Part shown: piece by piece, positions 11,897-23,371 of the stretch
Numbering within the stretch: the stretch's first letter is position 1
Layout of the letters: each line of letters begins with the position of its first letter
NCBI GenBank assembly: GCA_018894105.1
Contig: CM032120.1
Location: 29,658,710-29,722,709 of the forward strand
From: Jacaranda mimosifolia
Taxonomy: Eukaryota; Streptophyta; Magnoliopsida; Lamiales; Bignoniaceae
Direction: 5' to 3'
Length of the DNA: 64,000 bases
Position numbers and translations under genes: made by a program
Notes under the pieces: generated by a model
Database searches by the model: none
Seen by the model: the letters and a program-made list of their open reading frames with translations, nothing else
What the model was told of the DNA's origin: nothing

Positions 11897-12094
11897 AAAG
11901 GTAGCATGCATGTTTGGTCATAAACTCTCTTTCATCACTCTGCCTAATTTCTTCTTTCTCTCAGAAAAATCTTTGCCTAATTCTTGTTCTATACTCTTCC
12001 CTTGATCTCTTACCATATCTGATGAGGTTCGCCTTTGATCCAAACAAGTCCTAAAAGAAAACTAGGCAGAATTAATTTCCATCTAAACAGAGAG

Positions 12095-13438
12095 ATGGCA
12101 AGTGGAAGTGAAGACTCCATGTCCAAGAAACAACATAGTCAAATCAAATACAAGCTCAAGATACTTCTACTCATTGTCCTAACAAACCTTCTCACTATCT
12201 ACATCTTCACAGGTCCTCATTCCAGCTTGCAATATCCCATTTCAGGATTTTCCCAACTCTCCAATTCCCCTCTTTGTGACTCAACCGCCCTCTTGCTTAA
12301 TGCCACAAAAGATGAGCTCACGGCAAGCCGCTTTCAGAATGCAGGCTTGCAGAAGGAGCTCAACTCGGCTAAATCACTCGTCGAAGAGCTCCTTAATCAG
12401 CTCTCCCGTCTCAATGGAGCCATTGAGAGTAGTACTTCCACACCCACAAAGTCTAACTTCAATGATCTTCTTGCTGATATAACTGATGAGGCTAAACTTG
12501 CCATTGGCCCTCACAATCTTCCACTAGGATATAATCCAAAAATGGGGTCTGATGAGGTCTATTCTTCGGTGGGAGGGGGATGCTTGAAGCATAAACAAGA
12601 CTTGGGGAAATATATGTCATATGAGGTTGGAGGAGATTGTCCTGTGGATGATGTTTTTGCACAGACACTAATGCTTAAGGGTTGTGAGCCGCTTCCTAGG
12701 AGGCGGTGCCACCCCAAGTCGCCGGCTAATTATGTGGAGCCAACTCCATTGCCGGAGAGTCTGTGGTCTACTCCACCAGATTCAAGCCTTATATGGGACC
12801 CTTATACCTGCAAGAACTACACATGCCTAGTAGAAAGAAGGAAGGCTCGAGGGTCCTATGATTGCAAGGATTGTTTTCACTTACAAGGTAGGGAGAAAAC
12901 CAGATGGCTTTCTGACAATGGGGGGCTAGATTATGGGATTGATCAAGTTCTTGCAATGAAACCTAAGGGAACTATTCGGATTGGATTGGATGTTGGAGGG
13001 GGGTCGGGGACTTTTGCTGCTAGAATGAAGGAGAGGAACGTGACTATTGTCACAACTTCTATGAATTTTGATGGTCCTTTCAACAGCTTCATTGCATCAA
13101 GGGGCTTGATTCCTCTGCACGTTAGCATTTCTCAGAGGTTTCCTTTCTTTGAAAATACTCTTGATATTGTCCATTCAATGCATGTCCTGAGCAACTGGAT
13201 CCCTGATGCCATGCTTGAGTTCACTCTGTATGACATATACAGGGTGCTGAGGCCTGGAGGACTGTTCTGGCTGGACCGGTTTTTCTGCATTGGCTCACAG
13301 CTTAATTCAACTTATGTACCGATGCTTGATCGTGTTGGGTTCAGAAAACTAAGGTGGAATACTGGCATGAAGTTGGACCGTGGCATTGAGAAGAATGAGT
13401 GGTATTTCTCTGCACTCTTGGAGAAGCCAATCACTTGA
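12095..13438 (+). CDS. Membrane-anchored SAM-dependent methyltransferase (At1g29790-like)
   Basis: A single exon of 447 codons, the usual size and structure for this plant family. The start is the ATG at 12095: it has purines at -3 and +4, and the in-frame sequence upstream has no other ATG. The N-terminus is lysine-rich, then a hydrophobic helix at residues 21-40 suggests a type II membrane anchor. A stem with heptad-like Leu spacing (about 65-110) and a cysteine-rich block (about 165-260) follow. The Rossmann-type methyltransferase core has the SAM-binding motif LDVGGGSGTF at about 296-305 and the later signature FPFFENTLDIVHSMHVL. Plant relatives are annotated as probable methyltransferases of the secretory pathway; the substrate is unknown to me. 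A polyadenylation-type AATAAA lies near 13502. The gene converges on kinase gene A, with 503 bp between the stop codons. Confidence 0.93.
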   Translation: MASGSEDSMSKKQHSQIKYKLKILLLIVLTNLLTIYIFTGPHSSLQYPISGFSQLSNSPLCDSTALLLNATKDELTASRFQNAGLQKELNSAKSLVEELLNQLSRLNGAIESSTSTPTKSNFNDLLADITDEAKLAIGPHNLPLGYNPKMGSDEVYSSVGGGCLKHKQDLGKYMSYEVGGDCPVDDVFAQTLMLKGCEPLPRRRCHPKSPANYVEPTPLPESLWSTPPDSSLIWDPYTCKNYTCLVERRKARGSYDCKDCFHLQGREKTRWLSDNGGLDYGIDQVLAMKPKGTIRIGLDVGGGSGTFAARMKERNVTIVTTSMNFDGPFNSFIASRGLIPLHVSISQRFPFFENTLDIVHSMHVLSNWIPDAMLEFTLYDIYRVLRPGGLFWLDRFFCIGSQLNSTYVPMLDRVGFRKLRWNTGMKLDRGIEKNEWYFSALLEKPIT

Positions 13439-13941
13439 GGTATATATCACACTTGTTGCCGATTTTCTCAAGCTCTCAAGACCATTGATGCGAATCTACA
13501 GAATAAACATGTAAAAAGAACTTACAGACAGAAGATGGAAATTAGTTTCCAAACCTTGCTTGTCTATGACAAGATTGAAAAGGTCTGATGAAACATCAAA
13601 ATCTTTTCATTCTAGCCATGTTACATGTATGGAATTTTGTCTTGGTTGTTCATGAAACATTGTTATTTCCAAACATATTGAAGATTTATGTAAAAGAGGC
13701 CCTGATTAGGAGTTGATCATCAATATTTGCTAAATCATGCTTAAAACCAACAAAAGATGGAGATCTTTGCAGAAGAAATACAATCATCCACTCAAACAAA
13801 ATGTCTAAAAAAATTTACAGTTCTTTCTCCCCTTTACATGGCAATCTTTTCTGAGGCTCTGAGATCAAAGCATGCTCTATTTTCAATATGAATTCAAATA
13901 GAATCTAACAAATAAATTCATCTCCATCATACAAAGCAACC
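13439..13941. other. Convergent 3' regions of the methyltransferase and kinase gene A
   Basis: The two genes point at each other across this gap, which must hold both 3' untranslated regions. AATAAA near 13502 would serve the plus-strand gene. Confidence 0.6.
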
Positions 13942-16900
13942 CTACTTGGGTTCCAACCTTGGAGGAGGATAAGCACCACTGTAGGCAAAGAGACTTTCAT
14001 TACTATAAGGATGGTTGAAACCTTTGCTCTCTCCTTCATAACTTGCTGAAGTTGTTGCAGATTCAGCATATGGATTCATACCTGCCACTTCCATAATATT
14101 TTCTATCTCTTTAACCACTTCACTCATTGTTGGTCTGTTAACACCGGACTCTTGAGCACACCTCAAAGCCAGATCAACAAATTTTTCTATGCTTCTTGGT
14201 GACATACTGGAAGCAACTATCAGGTCGAGAATCCCCTGAAGGTTATACATATCCTTGGTTTTATCCATTGCCATCTTCACTTCCCTGACAATATATCTCC
14301 CATTCTCTATTGGACTTCTGGCGGTTAAAAGTTCCAATAACAATACCCCAAAACTATACACATCACTCTTTTCAGTCAGTTGCTGCGTCATGTAATATTC
14401 AGGATCCAAGTATCCCTGATTTTAGAAAAGAATAAACCACTTCTTAACATTGATAATACTCATGTAATTTTGACGATTCTTCACTTGAAAATGAAAGAAA
14501 ACATTTAGGGCTCAAGAGATTAGTTTTAAAATATACTGACCATTGTGCCTTTAACTTGAGTGGTAACATGGCCCTTTTCAGAGTCACTCAAAGGCTTAGA
14601 GAGACCAAAATCTGCTACTTTAGCATTCAGGCGTTCGTCCAACAAGATGTTGTTTGATTTGATATCTCTGTGTATGATGGGAGGGTTTGCAAGTTCATGC
14701 AGATATTGCACCCCTCTGGCTGCTCCAACAGCTATTTTAAGTCTCCTCATCCAATCCAATCTGATTCCTGTCCTCCCTGCAAACATATTACTCAATTTTT
14801 AGGACATTTCTGAGGGCTGACGACAGATTGGCCTTACATCGGATATGTGAAAAGAAGGATACAAGTACCTGAAAGACTATCCTTCAATGTGCCATTTGCA
14901 ATATATTCATAGACCAGCATTTGTTCACCCTGCTCGAAACAAAAGCCCACTAAACTGACAACATTCTTGTGATGAACCCTTGAGAGGAGCTCAATTTCAG
15001 TTTTGAACTCCAGACCACCCTGCATTGATCCTTGATGAGCTCTTTTGATGGCCACTAGTTGTCCACTGGGAAGAGTTCCTCTATATACCTGAGAAATGTA
15101 AGAAAAATTGAGGATACAAATTGATTGGGTAGATGTCCAGACAATTGAGGTGAAAATGGCAGTTAACACAGTAATTGAACTAACTTGTTCAATGAACTGA
15201 ATGAATATACTTATGCTGCCAAAAAGGTAAAAATGTTTACAACTACATAAATTACATGGAAGAAAAGAAGGAGAAAAGTCTTTTGCTTTTAATTTTAGAA
15301 TAAGACTTACTAATGAATCATCTTGGAGTTTTCTACACCTTTCCAATAGCCTAGGCGTTCAATACACTGTATTTTAACTCTCAGGATTTGCAAAATCAAG
15401 TCTATTCTTTTTGTTAAAGTTGAAGAAAAAATTAGACAAAAATATAGCATTTTATACAGCATGATGCTGCAGAGGAGAATTGTTAGACAGAACACCATTG
15501 TATACAAATAAATTTTTTTTTATTCAGATACAACATTTTCTTAGAACAAAAGAAGATGAAAAATCTAACCTTTCCATACCCGCCACTTCCGATATCATTG
15601 ACTTCTGAAAAATTATTTGTGCTTCGCCTTAGTTCTTCGAACGAGAAACATTTAGCTCCTTTTAACTGAGGAACTCCACCACTGTTTGTATTTGGATCCC
15701 AGGATGCTGCAAGTATGTAGAAGATGGTCACAGCTAATAATATATATAGGTGAACAGAAAGTTAGGCCAGATTAAATCTCAAACATACCAAAAGGATCAC
15801 TCTTTTTGGCAGCTGTTTCAGCTCTTCTCTTCTGGCGGAAAGCATAAACTCCTGCAAGAAGTAACAACAAGAAGAGGACAGTACCACCAACTGCTGCTCC
15901 AATGATGACGCCCGTGTTTGATGATTTGTGTGATCCCACTGTCAGGCCTGAAGGATGGCATGGAAATCCAAATGAAAACAGAATTTAAGAGGCAACAAAA
16001 AGAAAGAAGATGATTTCTTCATCTTACCTTCAAAGTTTGCATAGCCGTTGCCGATGAAAACAAAGGGTCCAAATCCATGTGGTGGCTTGAAGGTTTGATT
16101 GCTTAGTGTAAAACCAATTCCAGAAATCCCTGTGTGATTGAAATAATCTTGACCAGATGGGAAAATTTGCAGGCTCAGTAGAAGGTAGTTATCCAAGTTT
16201 TTTGTTGGATTACTCAGAGAAACTGAATCCACAGGAAGGCCGTTAGACTGAAATGTATCCTTCAATTTCTGCTGAAGGGATGTAAAAGTGGTAGAGTTTC
16301 CAAAGTTGGAAAAGGAAGGAGCCCGGAAAAACAGTGTTCCTGTGTAGGGATATGCACATTTGCAGGTGGGGCTGGAAATTTTATCTGAAGTACAGGGAAT
16401 AGGTGTGCAGTTTTCTGGTGGTGTTGAGTATGAGGAATTAGACTGCTGAATGGTGCAGTAATTCTGTGTCCCTCCTTCATCACATATTGGGTTCCCAACA
16501 AGTCTGCATATATGAATCAGGACCACAAGAAAGTTTCAGAAAACAAAACAGTAGAATAGTAGCCTTAGTTATGACTGATGAGCATTTTTACATGATTTGA
16601 ACACTGTAACCAGCTCGTTGAGTAAAGGCATCGATGAAGTTGTTCTGTAAATCAATGAGCTGCAGTTGGTTACTATAGCTGGAGCCAATATTCAATGTAC
16701 CATTGATCCGATTGTTCTTCAATATGCTTATTGGAAGAAAAAGAAGAAACATTCTTAGAAGGTTATAAGAAATATTGCATTATGGTGATCAAAGAGTCCA
16801 ATTTCACGTACACAGTTTGCAACTGGAAAAGGCTAAACAGGGAAACCGGAACTTGCCCTTGAATCCGTGTGGTTTCCATTATCCTGCAAGTTCAGAGTTA

Positions 16901-19001
16901 TATAGTATGAGTTTTATGGTAACATCATATAAAGCAAACAGACGGTCACAGAGAGACATACAGTGTAGTCAAGGACTGAAGAGATAAGAACCATGGTGGA
17001 ATATCCATTGCATCAAATGAATTATTGCTCATGTCCCTACAAAATTGTAGTTCATAAGCATATGTCAATCACTGTACTAAGACATTCTGCAATAAGTTTA
17101 TGTTCAAATAAAGAGCCAAGATTAGATACTTGTAAATTTAGTAAAATGTAAACAACTTACACATAGTTGAGCAAATTCATGTCGGTCAGGTTAGGCAAGG
17201 GTCCAGTCAACTTATTATTTGCCAAGAACCTGAAATGTTCAAATTTCAATTGGATGTAAAGATACATAGACAGGAAGAGAAATGAAGTCATCAAATTGCT
17301 CATTTCTTTTCTACATACAGCTCTTGGACAGAGGTGAGGTTGTTGAGGTTTTCTGGAACAGATCCACTTAAAGAGTTCTTATCAAGACGCCTGTTGTAAA
17401 AAAATGGGATTTTTCAATCAAACTTTCCCGAAGGAAAAGAGATGCATAAAAAGTTGTGGTGGAGTAAATGGATAATGATACTTACACAACCTCCAGAGTC
17501 CTCACAAGCCCAAGTGTAGAAGGGATTCCTCCAGTTAGCTGATTGTTTTCTAGAAGCCTACTCAAATAAACATCATCAGGACAAAGCAAAACAATTCTTA
17601 CATGATATCTACGAGAATCTGGACCTATGTTTAGGATTACAACCTCACAGAGAGATAACTTGGCTGAAGTAAAAAAATACTACTGTGTCTTTTTTTGTAG
17701 TGAACTTACAAATGGATGAGAGTCAAATTTGAACTAAACAGCTGTGGTGGTATTTCACCAGACAACTGGTTGTTACCAAAATGGCTGCATAGAATTAACA
17801 GGATCGAAGTTAGTACGGTATTAAGCATATCAAACTCATAAAAGCAAGTTGGTTCAAAAATGTGAAGAGAATAAACATACAAGTGCTTTGTGTTAACAAG
17901 CATATCAAGACCAGCTGAGCTTCCATCTGAGACGGGGATTGTTCCTCTAAGCTTATTGTCAGCTAAATCCAGCCAATAAAGGTTTGGTAAATTACCGATG
18001 GAAGGTGGTATTTCACCAATGAAGTTGTTTGAATTAAGAGACCTTTATTGAAAAGGATAAGAACATTAGATATATGCAATTCTAAAACAAGAAAATTCTG
18101 TCAGAACTTAAAGTTCAAAACATAATATTGTACTTATTAAATGTAACTGTGTATCATGTGTAAGACTACTGTTAAACAGGAAAAGTAGAAAAGCCTTAGA
18201 TCCTTACAAGTAAACCAACCGTTGTAGGGATCCTATTGAGGGTGGTATTGGACCAGAAAATCCACAACCGACGAGTATTCTGCAATGGATGCAGCGAAAA
18301 TTCTCTTAAAAAAGGAGTGTACTATGATATACATCAACTGGTCATTATTATGTCACAAGAATTTCTTACAAGCTTGTTAGCTTCTTCAAATTTTCAATCC
18401 CCGCAGGAAGAGGTCCAGTCATACCTTTGTTGTACGATAGATCCCTGTCCAAGAAGAGAACTTTTTAGAAGGCCAAAAGGTTTATAACTAGACAAGAGTA
18501 AAACAAAAGTAGAATAGAAAACTTACAGGATCTGCAACTCAGCTAAATTTCCGATGTCTGATGATAGCTGACCACTCAGGTTGATGCTTGCTAAAGTGCT
18601 GAAATTTGACATAAAAAGGGATTAAACACATTAAAATTTAATGTTGTTTTTCTTTATATACCAAAAGACTTACATGGACACTACACGATTGTTAACGCAG
18701 TTAATTCCATCCCAACCATCTCCACAAGGATCAGCCCCGGCCCAATTTGGAGGGACATTCTTCCATGTGTTTTTCAGAGCTAATAGTGCAGCATCTGTAT
18801 AACAAGTAGAAAGAATTTCTGATTCACTGTCTCCATTATTCTTGGTCTCAAAGGAATCAAAAAGATGTAAGAATGGAGCTAGTTTGCACTTGCAAAATTT
18901 AAGGATCCAAACTTACAATCATCTCCATTTGTCCATGCTGCTATAACTAAAACTTGGACCAAAACAACCACCAGAAAGAGGGTTATTCTCCAAATCATCA
19001 T
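13942..19001 (-). CDS. HPCA1-like: LRR receptor-like kinase A, HPCA1 type (LRR-VIII-1)
   Basis: Nineteen GT-AG exons give 952 residues with no stop. Exons: 19001-18917, 18794-18674, 18598-18527, 18444-18370, 18279-18208, 18042-17881, 17784-17710, 17557-17486, 17390-17319, 17229-17161, 17036-16962, 16883-16812, 16726-16592, 16503-16028, 15947-15789, 15706-15570, 15088-14869, 14776-14541, 14415-13942. Most LRR exons are 69-75 nt, one repeat each. The start is the first ATG; an in-frame TGA lies just upstream. Order: signal peptide (1-22), cap with [12 protein letters not shown], LRRs (about 65-385), cysteine module with C418, C423, C433 and C435, membrane helix (about 556-580), kinase. Catalytic residues are present: GSGGYGK loop, K658, E674, HRD D754, DFG D772, so it should be an active RD kinase. 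HPCA1 is the Arabidopsis H2O2 sensor at the plasma membrane; that this protein senses peroxide is inference from family membership. It is a tandem paralogue of the gene at 47896-55797. Confidence 0.94.
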
Positions 19002-20543
19002 TGCTCAATACACAACCACATAGACTCTCAAATTACGCTCGCCAAAATTGGAAAAACTATAAACCTTGAAAGCTCAAAATGATATGTTGGATCCCAGGAG
19101 GAGAAACCTTCAAAATAGCACCTACTTCACAACATAGACTTGTGTCCATGTTTCCAGAGAGTTGAATACAATAGTCCCTTTCCGCCGTCAACTCATCACC
19201 CTCAAATTTCTTACCAGTTCCCATATGATTTTGACAAAAGAATAGCTGAAAGGAAACGTACGCATTTTGTTTGTTCACACCATGGTGCAATATTGAACCA
19301 AGACTGCTCATAGACAAGTTTTCATTAATTAAACTATGTTCAAGAATTTGAGCAAAACAGAGGGGCCCAGGCCCAAGCATTTTACCTTCTCCACCAAGTG
19401 GACCAGACTGAGTCAAATATTTATCTCATTCAACTTGTAAAGTTTGATACACCATGCAGAAAACATAGAATTACCACTAAATTCATTACTTAGATTAAGC
19501 CCTTTTAATCTCACTAAAGATATTCTCAGAAATCAACTTATGTAGTCATTTTCTGAGGAAGCACTCCCAGCAAGTTGAGCCATAGGCGCATTATTAAAAT
19601 GACCACACGCCTTGAGTTGAGGACTTGGTGAAAAGAACTATTTGTTTGAACTTTGAATGAAATATATAAATGGGCAGTAGGTCGAATTATGAGTTATGGA
19701 CATGCACTAATTAGTATATAAAATTGCTGTGTTGAATTTGGAGTTCATAATCATATTGATTGATTAGGTAAAGTATTATCCAAAAATAAAGATGGAATTT
19801 TTCAGCAGATTGGCTTCTTCTTGTCTCCATTGGATGCTGCTCTTGCTTGAATTTGTCTTTGTCCCCATGCCCACGAAACATTGATTAAGCATTATCATAT
19901 ATAACGTCACTGTGGGTGCGTCTGTGTCACACTCACCTAAACAAAATTAATGGTCCATTCCTCTTATTCTTTTGGTAAGGTCGAAGTTTACAAATCTTAT
20001 TCATTTTTATATTATCAATATTATAGTACGTAGTTAAGTTTGAGGATTAAAATTTAGCAAAAAGTTAATAATATATATTTAACAATATTGAATTGGGGGA
20101 ATTCATTGGCAACCCTTGACATTCCCTTGTGACTGACACCAACTTTGTTTATGGAATATATAAAGTTTAAAATTATTAAGAGAAGTGTTACCAATAATCC
20201 AACTATATTTTGGTTAATTGGCATCTTCCTAATTTCTTTATTTATGGTTTATACGAGGTGAAGTTCTAATTTTTTTCTTCAAAGTTCTTTATTTTTGGGC
20301 ATATATAATTCATGTCAATGTCATGTTAAAAATAGCTGGCTATTTTCGCTAATGGTTCAGGCTCCCTTAAAAGAAATATCTAATTATAATATAAGTTCAT
20401 GAATCAAGTAGATTTATAATCCCACAATAAAAAAGTACGAGTTCCTTTCCTTCAACTAATAAATCATCTAATCGATGTATTAGTAAAATGTCAACGAAAG
20501 ACATTGAAGACATTAAATATCTAATGTTCTTTTATATAATATA
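19002..20543. other. Upstream region of kinase gene A
   Basis: This should contain the 5' leader and promoter of gene A. A minus-strand TATA-like TTTATATATT lies near 19660. A 119-codon minus-strand frame (19057-19416) sits in the leader region but has no recognisable domain and is not called as a gene. Confidence 0.45.
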
Positions 20544-21173
20544 GGGAAAATTACTAAAACCCCCTAAAAATAAATTTTTATATATAAAAAACTCATAAAA
20601 TAATTTTTCAATCTAGCAAACCCATTTCACAAACATTTTATTCTAAAAAGTCCAGCTATTAACTTTTACTCTATTTTTGAACAAAATTACCCTTGAATAT
20701 CTCACATTAATTTTTTTTATTTATCAAAATTAATTCTTTTTAACTCTCTTTGTAGTAAAATTAGAAAAGTTATTTATGAATTTAAAAAGAAAAACTTTAG
20801 TTTTCTTGTTTAGTTCATTTAATTTTAGAATTTATAAGTATTTTTGTTGTAATTTATATATGTATTTAAAATTAAAGAAATATATTTCTTCAAAAATTTT
20901 AGTTTATTAAACTTAAAATCATCATTTGTAGAAATCAATTCAAAAAATTAAAGAAAATATTCTATTAAAAAAATTAATTCATTAAGTTTCTAAATTTAAT
21001 AAGTTAAGGATGATTTAAAGAATTTAATAAATTAAGGGTGATTGAGTCAAAAAATTAGTTGTTGGGTCTTTTGGAGTGAAAAGCTAATGGAATGGGTATT
21101 TAAGTATGAAAAATATTTTGATAGACTTTTTAGATATAAAAATATATTTTAAGAAGTTTTTAGTAATTTTCCC
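20544..21173. mobile_element. Inverted-repeat element, probably Mutator-like
   Basis: The left end GGGAAAATTACTAAAA and the right end TTTTTAGTAATTTTCCC are inverted, with similarity continuing inward about 70 bp. The 630-bp interior is AT-rich and non-coding. The flanking 9-mers TATAATATA and TATACTATG agree at seven of nine positions, which would fit a decayed 9-bp duplication. Confidence 0.55.
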
Positions 21174-22214
21174 TATACTATGTTATTGTTTTTAACGAAC
21201 CTATCGATCATTCAGTGTCTACTATAAATTAAATTAATTATTTGTGAGATGCATCCTTCTTTATAATTTTGAACATGAGCTCAATTCGAGTTTAAATGTA
21301 ATCCATTCATATATATTCAACCTCTCCTACATCAGCCCACACACAAGCCACCTTAAAAGTTAGGTTGCGATTGTTTGTGGGACAAAATCCCATTTTCTTG
21401 ACTCTAAAACACTAGATATGCACACGGCGTGTTTGGATGTGAGACCATTTCTCAGTCTTTAGGATTTTTAGAAGTGTTTTGGGTTCTATGCTTGAAACTC
21501 GTGGAATTGAGGAGGGGTAGGCTAACAGGTTTGGATGTAAGACTAATTCTTTTTGTTTGGTATTTTTTCTTTTAATATTTTTTTATGCTTTGTCAATATT
21601 AGTTATTACTTTATTTATTTTTTATTTTTTATTTAAAATTGTATGAAAATGTGTATTTTTAATTTTTAAATATGAAGTTTATTAAGAATTAAATATTTAT
21701 TTAAAATTATTATAGATAATTTAAATATTATTATATTAGTTTAAAATATATTAAGTTTGTATTTTTTATGTAATAATTTCTAAATATCATATATATTTAA
21801 TTATATCTAAATTTTATTTTTAAATTTATAAAGGAGAAGAATAATACTCTAAGAATAAATAATATATTTTATCTTTTTGAATTTAAAAAGTACACACCTT
21901 ATTAGAAAAAATATAAGATTTATAATCAAATTATATACTAATATATATTATGAATAATTTTTTTTTACTATTACATCCCAAAATTTGGTCTTATATCATT
22001 TTCAATTAAAAGAATATAAATATTCCTAAAATAATTTTTCAGTTCCCATCATGAGAAGTGTGGACAATTTTTTTTTTCTTTATTTTAATATTGAAACCTA
22101 ATTGGCCAAACAAAATTTTGAATTGCTTGATGGTAATTAACACTATCATTTTTAATGAAATGTAAATTTATTATTTTTATGAAATAAAAAAAAATAATTA
22201 ACAAAAACTTGATT
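21174..22214. other. AT-rich intergenic stretch
   Basis: This holds MITE-like phrases such as GTTTGGATGTGAGACC near 21430 and a repeat of that phrase near 21531, but no element boundaries I can defend. No gene is supported. Confidence 0.45.
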
Positions 22215-22219
22215 CATTT

Positions 22220-23010
22220 TGATGAGGGTAAAATCCGCTGGTAGCTGGATTGGATGATAGATTGGAAGGGTTCGACCCCTCTGGTTGATCTAAGAATTTA
22301 ATTGGGCTAAGTCCTGTAATCACGAGCAAACGTCAGGCTAGCCAAGGTAACCTCGGCTAAGGCACTCCGATGCTCAAGTCAGTACGGGCTCGACTAGGTA
22401 TGATGAGCAGCAGAGTGAGAGCTTTATATATAAAATGACATACCTTTTGGGAAGTTGGAGTGGGGGTATTTATAGCCTTCTCCTAGTGGGAATTTCTCTG
22501 AGATGCCATTGATATGTAGGAAGGATCCTTGTCCTTGCATAAGGGGTATTAGGTCATTTCTCATTTCTGTACTATTCCAGGTGACTGCCTTTCCAGGTTT
22601 TATGGGCAAGTTAGTACACTGTAGACGCGCCTCTAGCCTGGTGTGGCAGTATGGGTGGTACTGGGGCGGCATGCACCATTAATGCAGAGGCATTATGCCT
22701 GTCAGGGCATTTAATGCGGCATAGTTGATTCTGTGCGGACTCAACCCCCCGGTTGGTGGCAGGGTCTACCCTATGATGGGTTAGCACGCGGCGTGAGAGG
22801 TGGACAAGCATCGCGGTCGAGGGGTCGACCAATGGCCTTACCTGTGACCCAGTCAAGTGCCCGCCCTCCAAAGTACGATGTCGATCTGTATGGTCGATTT
22901 GGGTCACTTGACGTCGGTAGCACCATTGGGCCCGGGGTATGAGATGGGCCTGGCACTACATCCTTAGGTCTGCGGTCGCTGGGCCAAGCCCATTGGGCCA
23001 TCCTATATCA
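22220..23010 (-). repeat. 3' LTR of element 1
   Basis: 791 bp. The minus-strand TATA box TATAAATA is at 22467-22474, preserved in the other LTR at 32215-32222 and in the left-edge LTR at 495-502. Confidence 0.95.
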
Positions 23011-23027
23011 TGAGTCCCCCCCACTTT
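23011..23027 (-). other. Polypurine tract of element 1
   Basis: On the minus strand AAAGTGGGGGGGACTCA abuts the 3' LTR and would prime plus-strand DNA synthesis. The last six bases match the start of this window. Confidence 0.8.
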
Positions 23028-23205
23028 CGAATGCTGAATGAGAGGATCGACGAGAAGGATTGGGGAGTAGTCTATTGTGCGGTTACGCGGGTTCGTCGAT
23101 GAGGGTTTTTGAAAATCGACCCTGGTTTTGCGCATTTAATGAGCGGTTACATCGTGCTGGGAGTGGGCATTATTACAACCTCTTGGATTCCTACGCTCGT
23201 GTGCC

Positions 23206-23215
23206 TTTAAATAGG
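23206..23215 (+). promoter_or_regulatory. TATA-like box ahead of the opposite-strand gene in element 1
   Basis: TTTAAATAGG lies 166 bp before the ATG at 23372 and just inside the 3' LTR, the same arrangement as TATAAATA at 34754 in element 2. Confidence 0.45.
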
Positions 23216-23371
23216 TACGGTTAAAGTACTCATTTTTACTTTTACTGCATTCGCATTTGGTCGAGCATTAAGCCAACTGCATTTGCCGTTACCATACTGT
23301 GCTTTTTTGTTCATCTAGAAAGAGTAAGTCTTTTCCTTTGCTTTCCTTAGCGTTGTTTCTTTGTTGTAGCC

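Noticed and set aside
12035..12094. Longer N-terminus for the methyltransferase
   Set aside because: The extension begins at a TTG and has no ATG; the ATG at 12095 has a better context and precedes a normal lysine-rich cytosolic tail.
14560..14802. 80-codon plus-strand frame
   Set aside because: It is the complement of kinase exon 18 of gene A. The same shadow occurs at 49458-49688 in gene B.
19057..19416. 119-codon minus-strand frame ending 56 bp before the start of kinase gene A
   Set aside because: No recognisable domain. It lies in the expected leader/promoter and its composition is not convincing; at most an upstream ORF.
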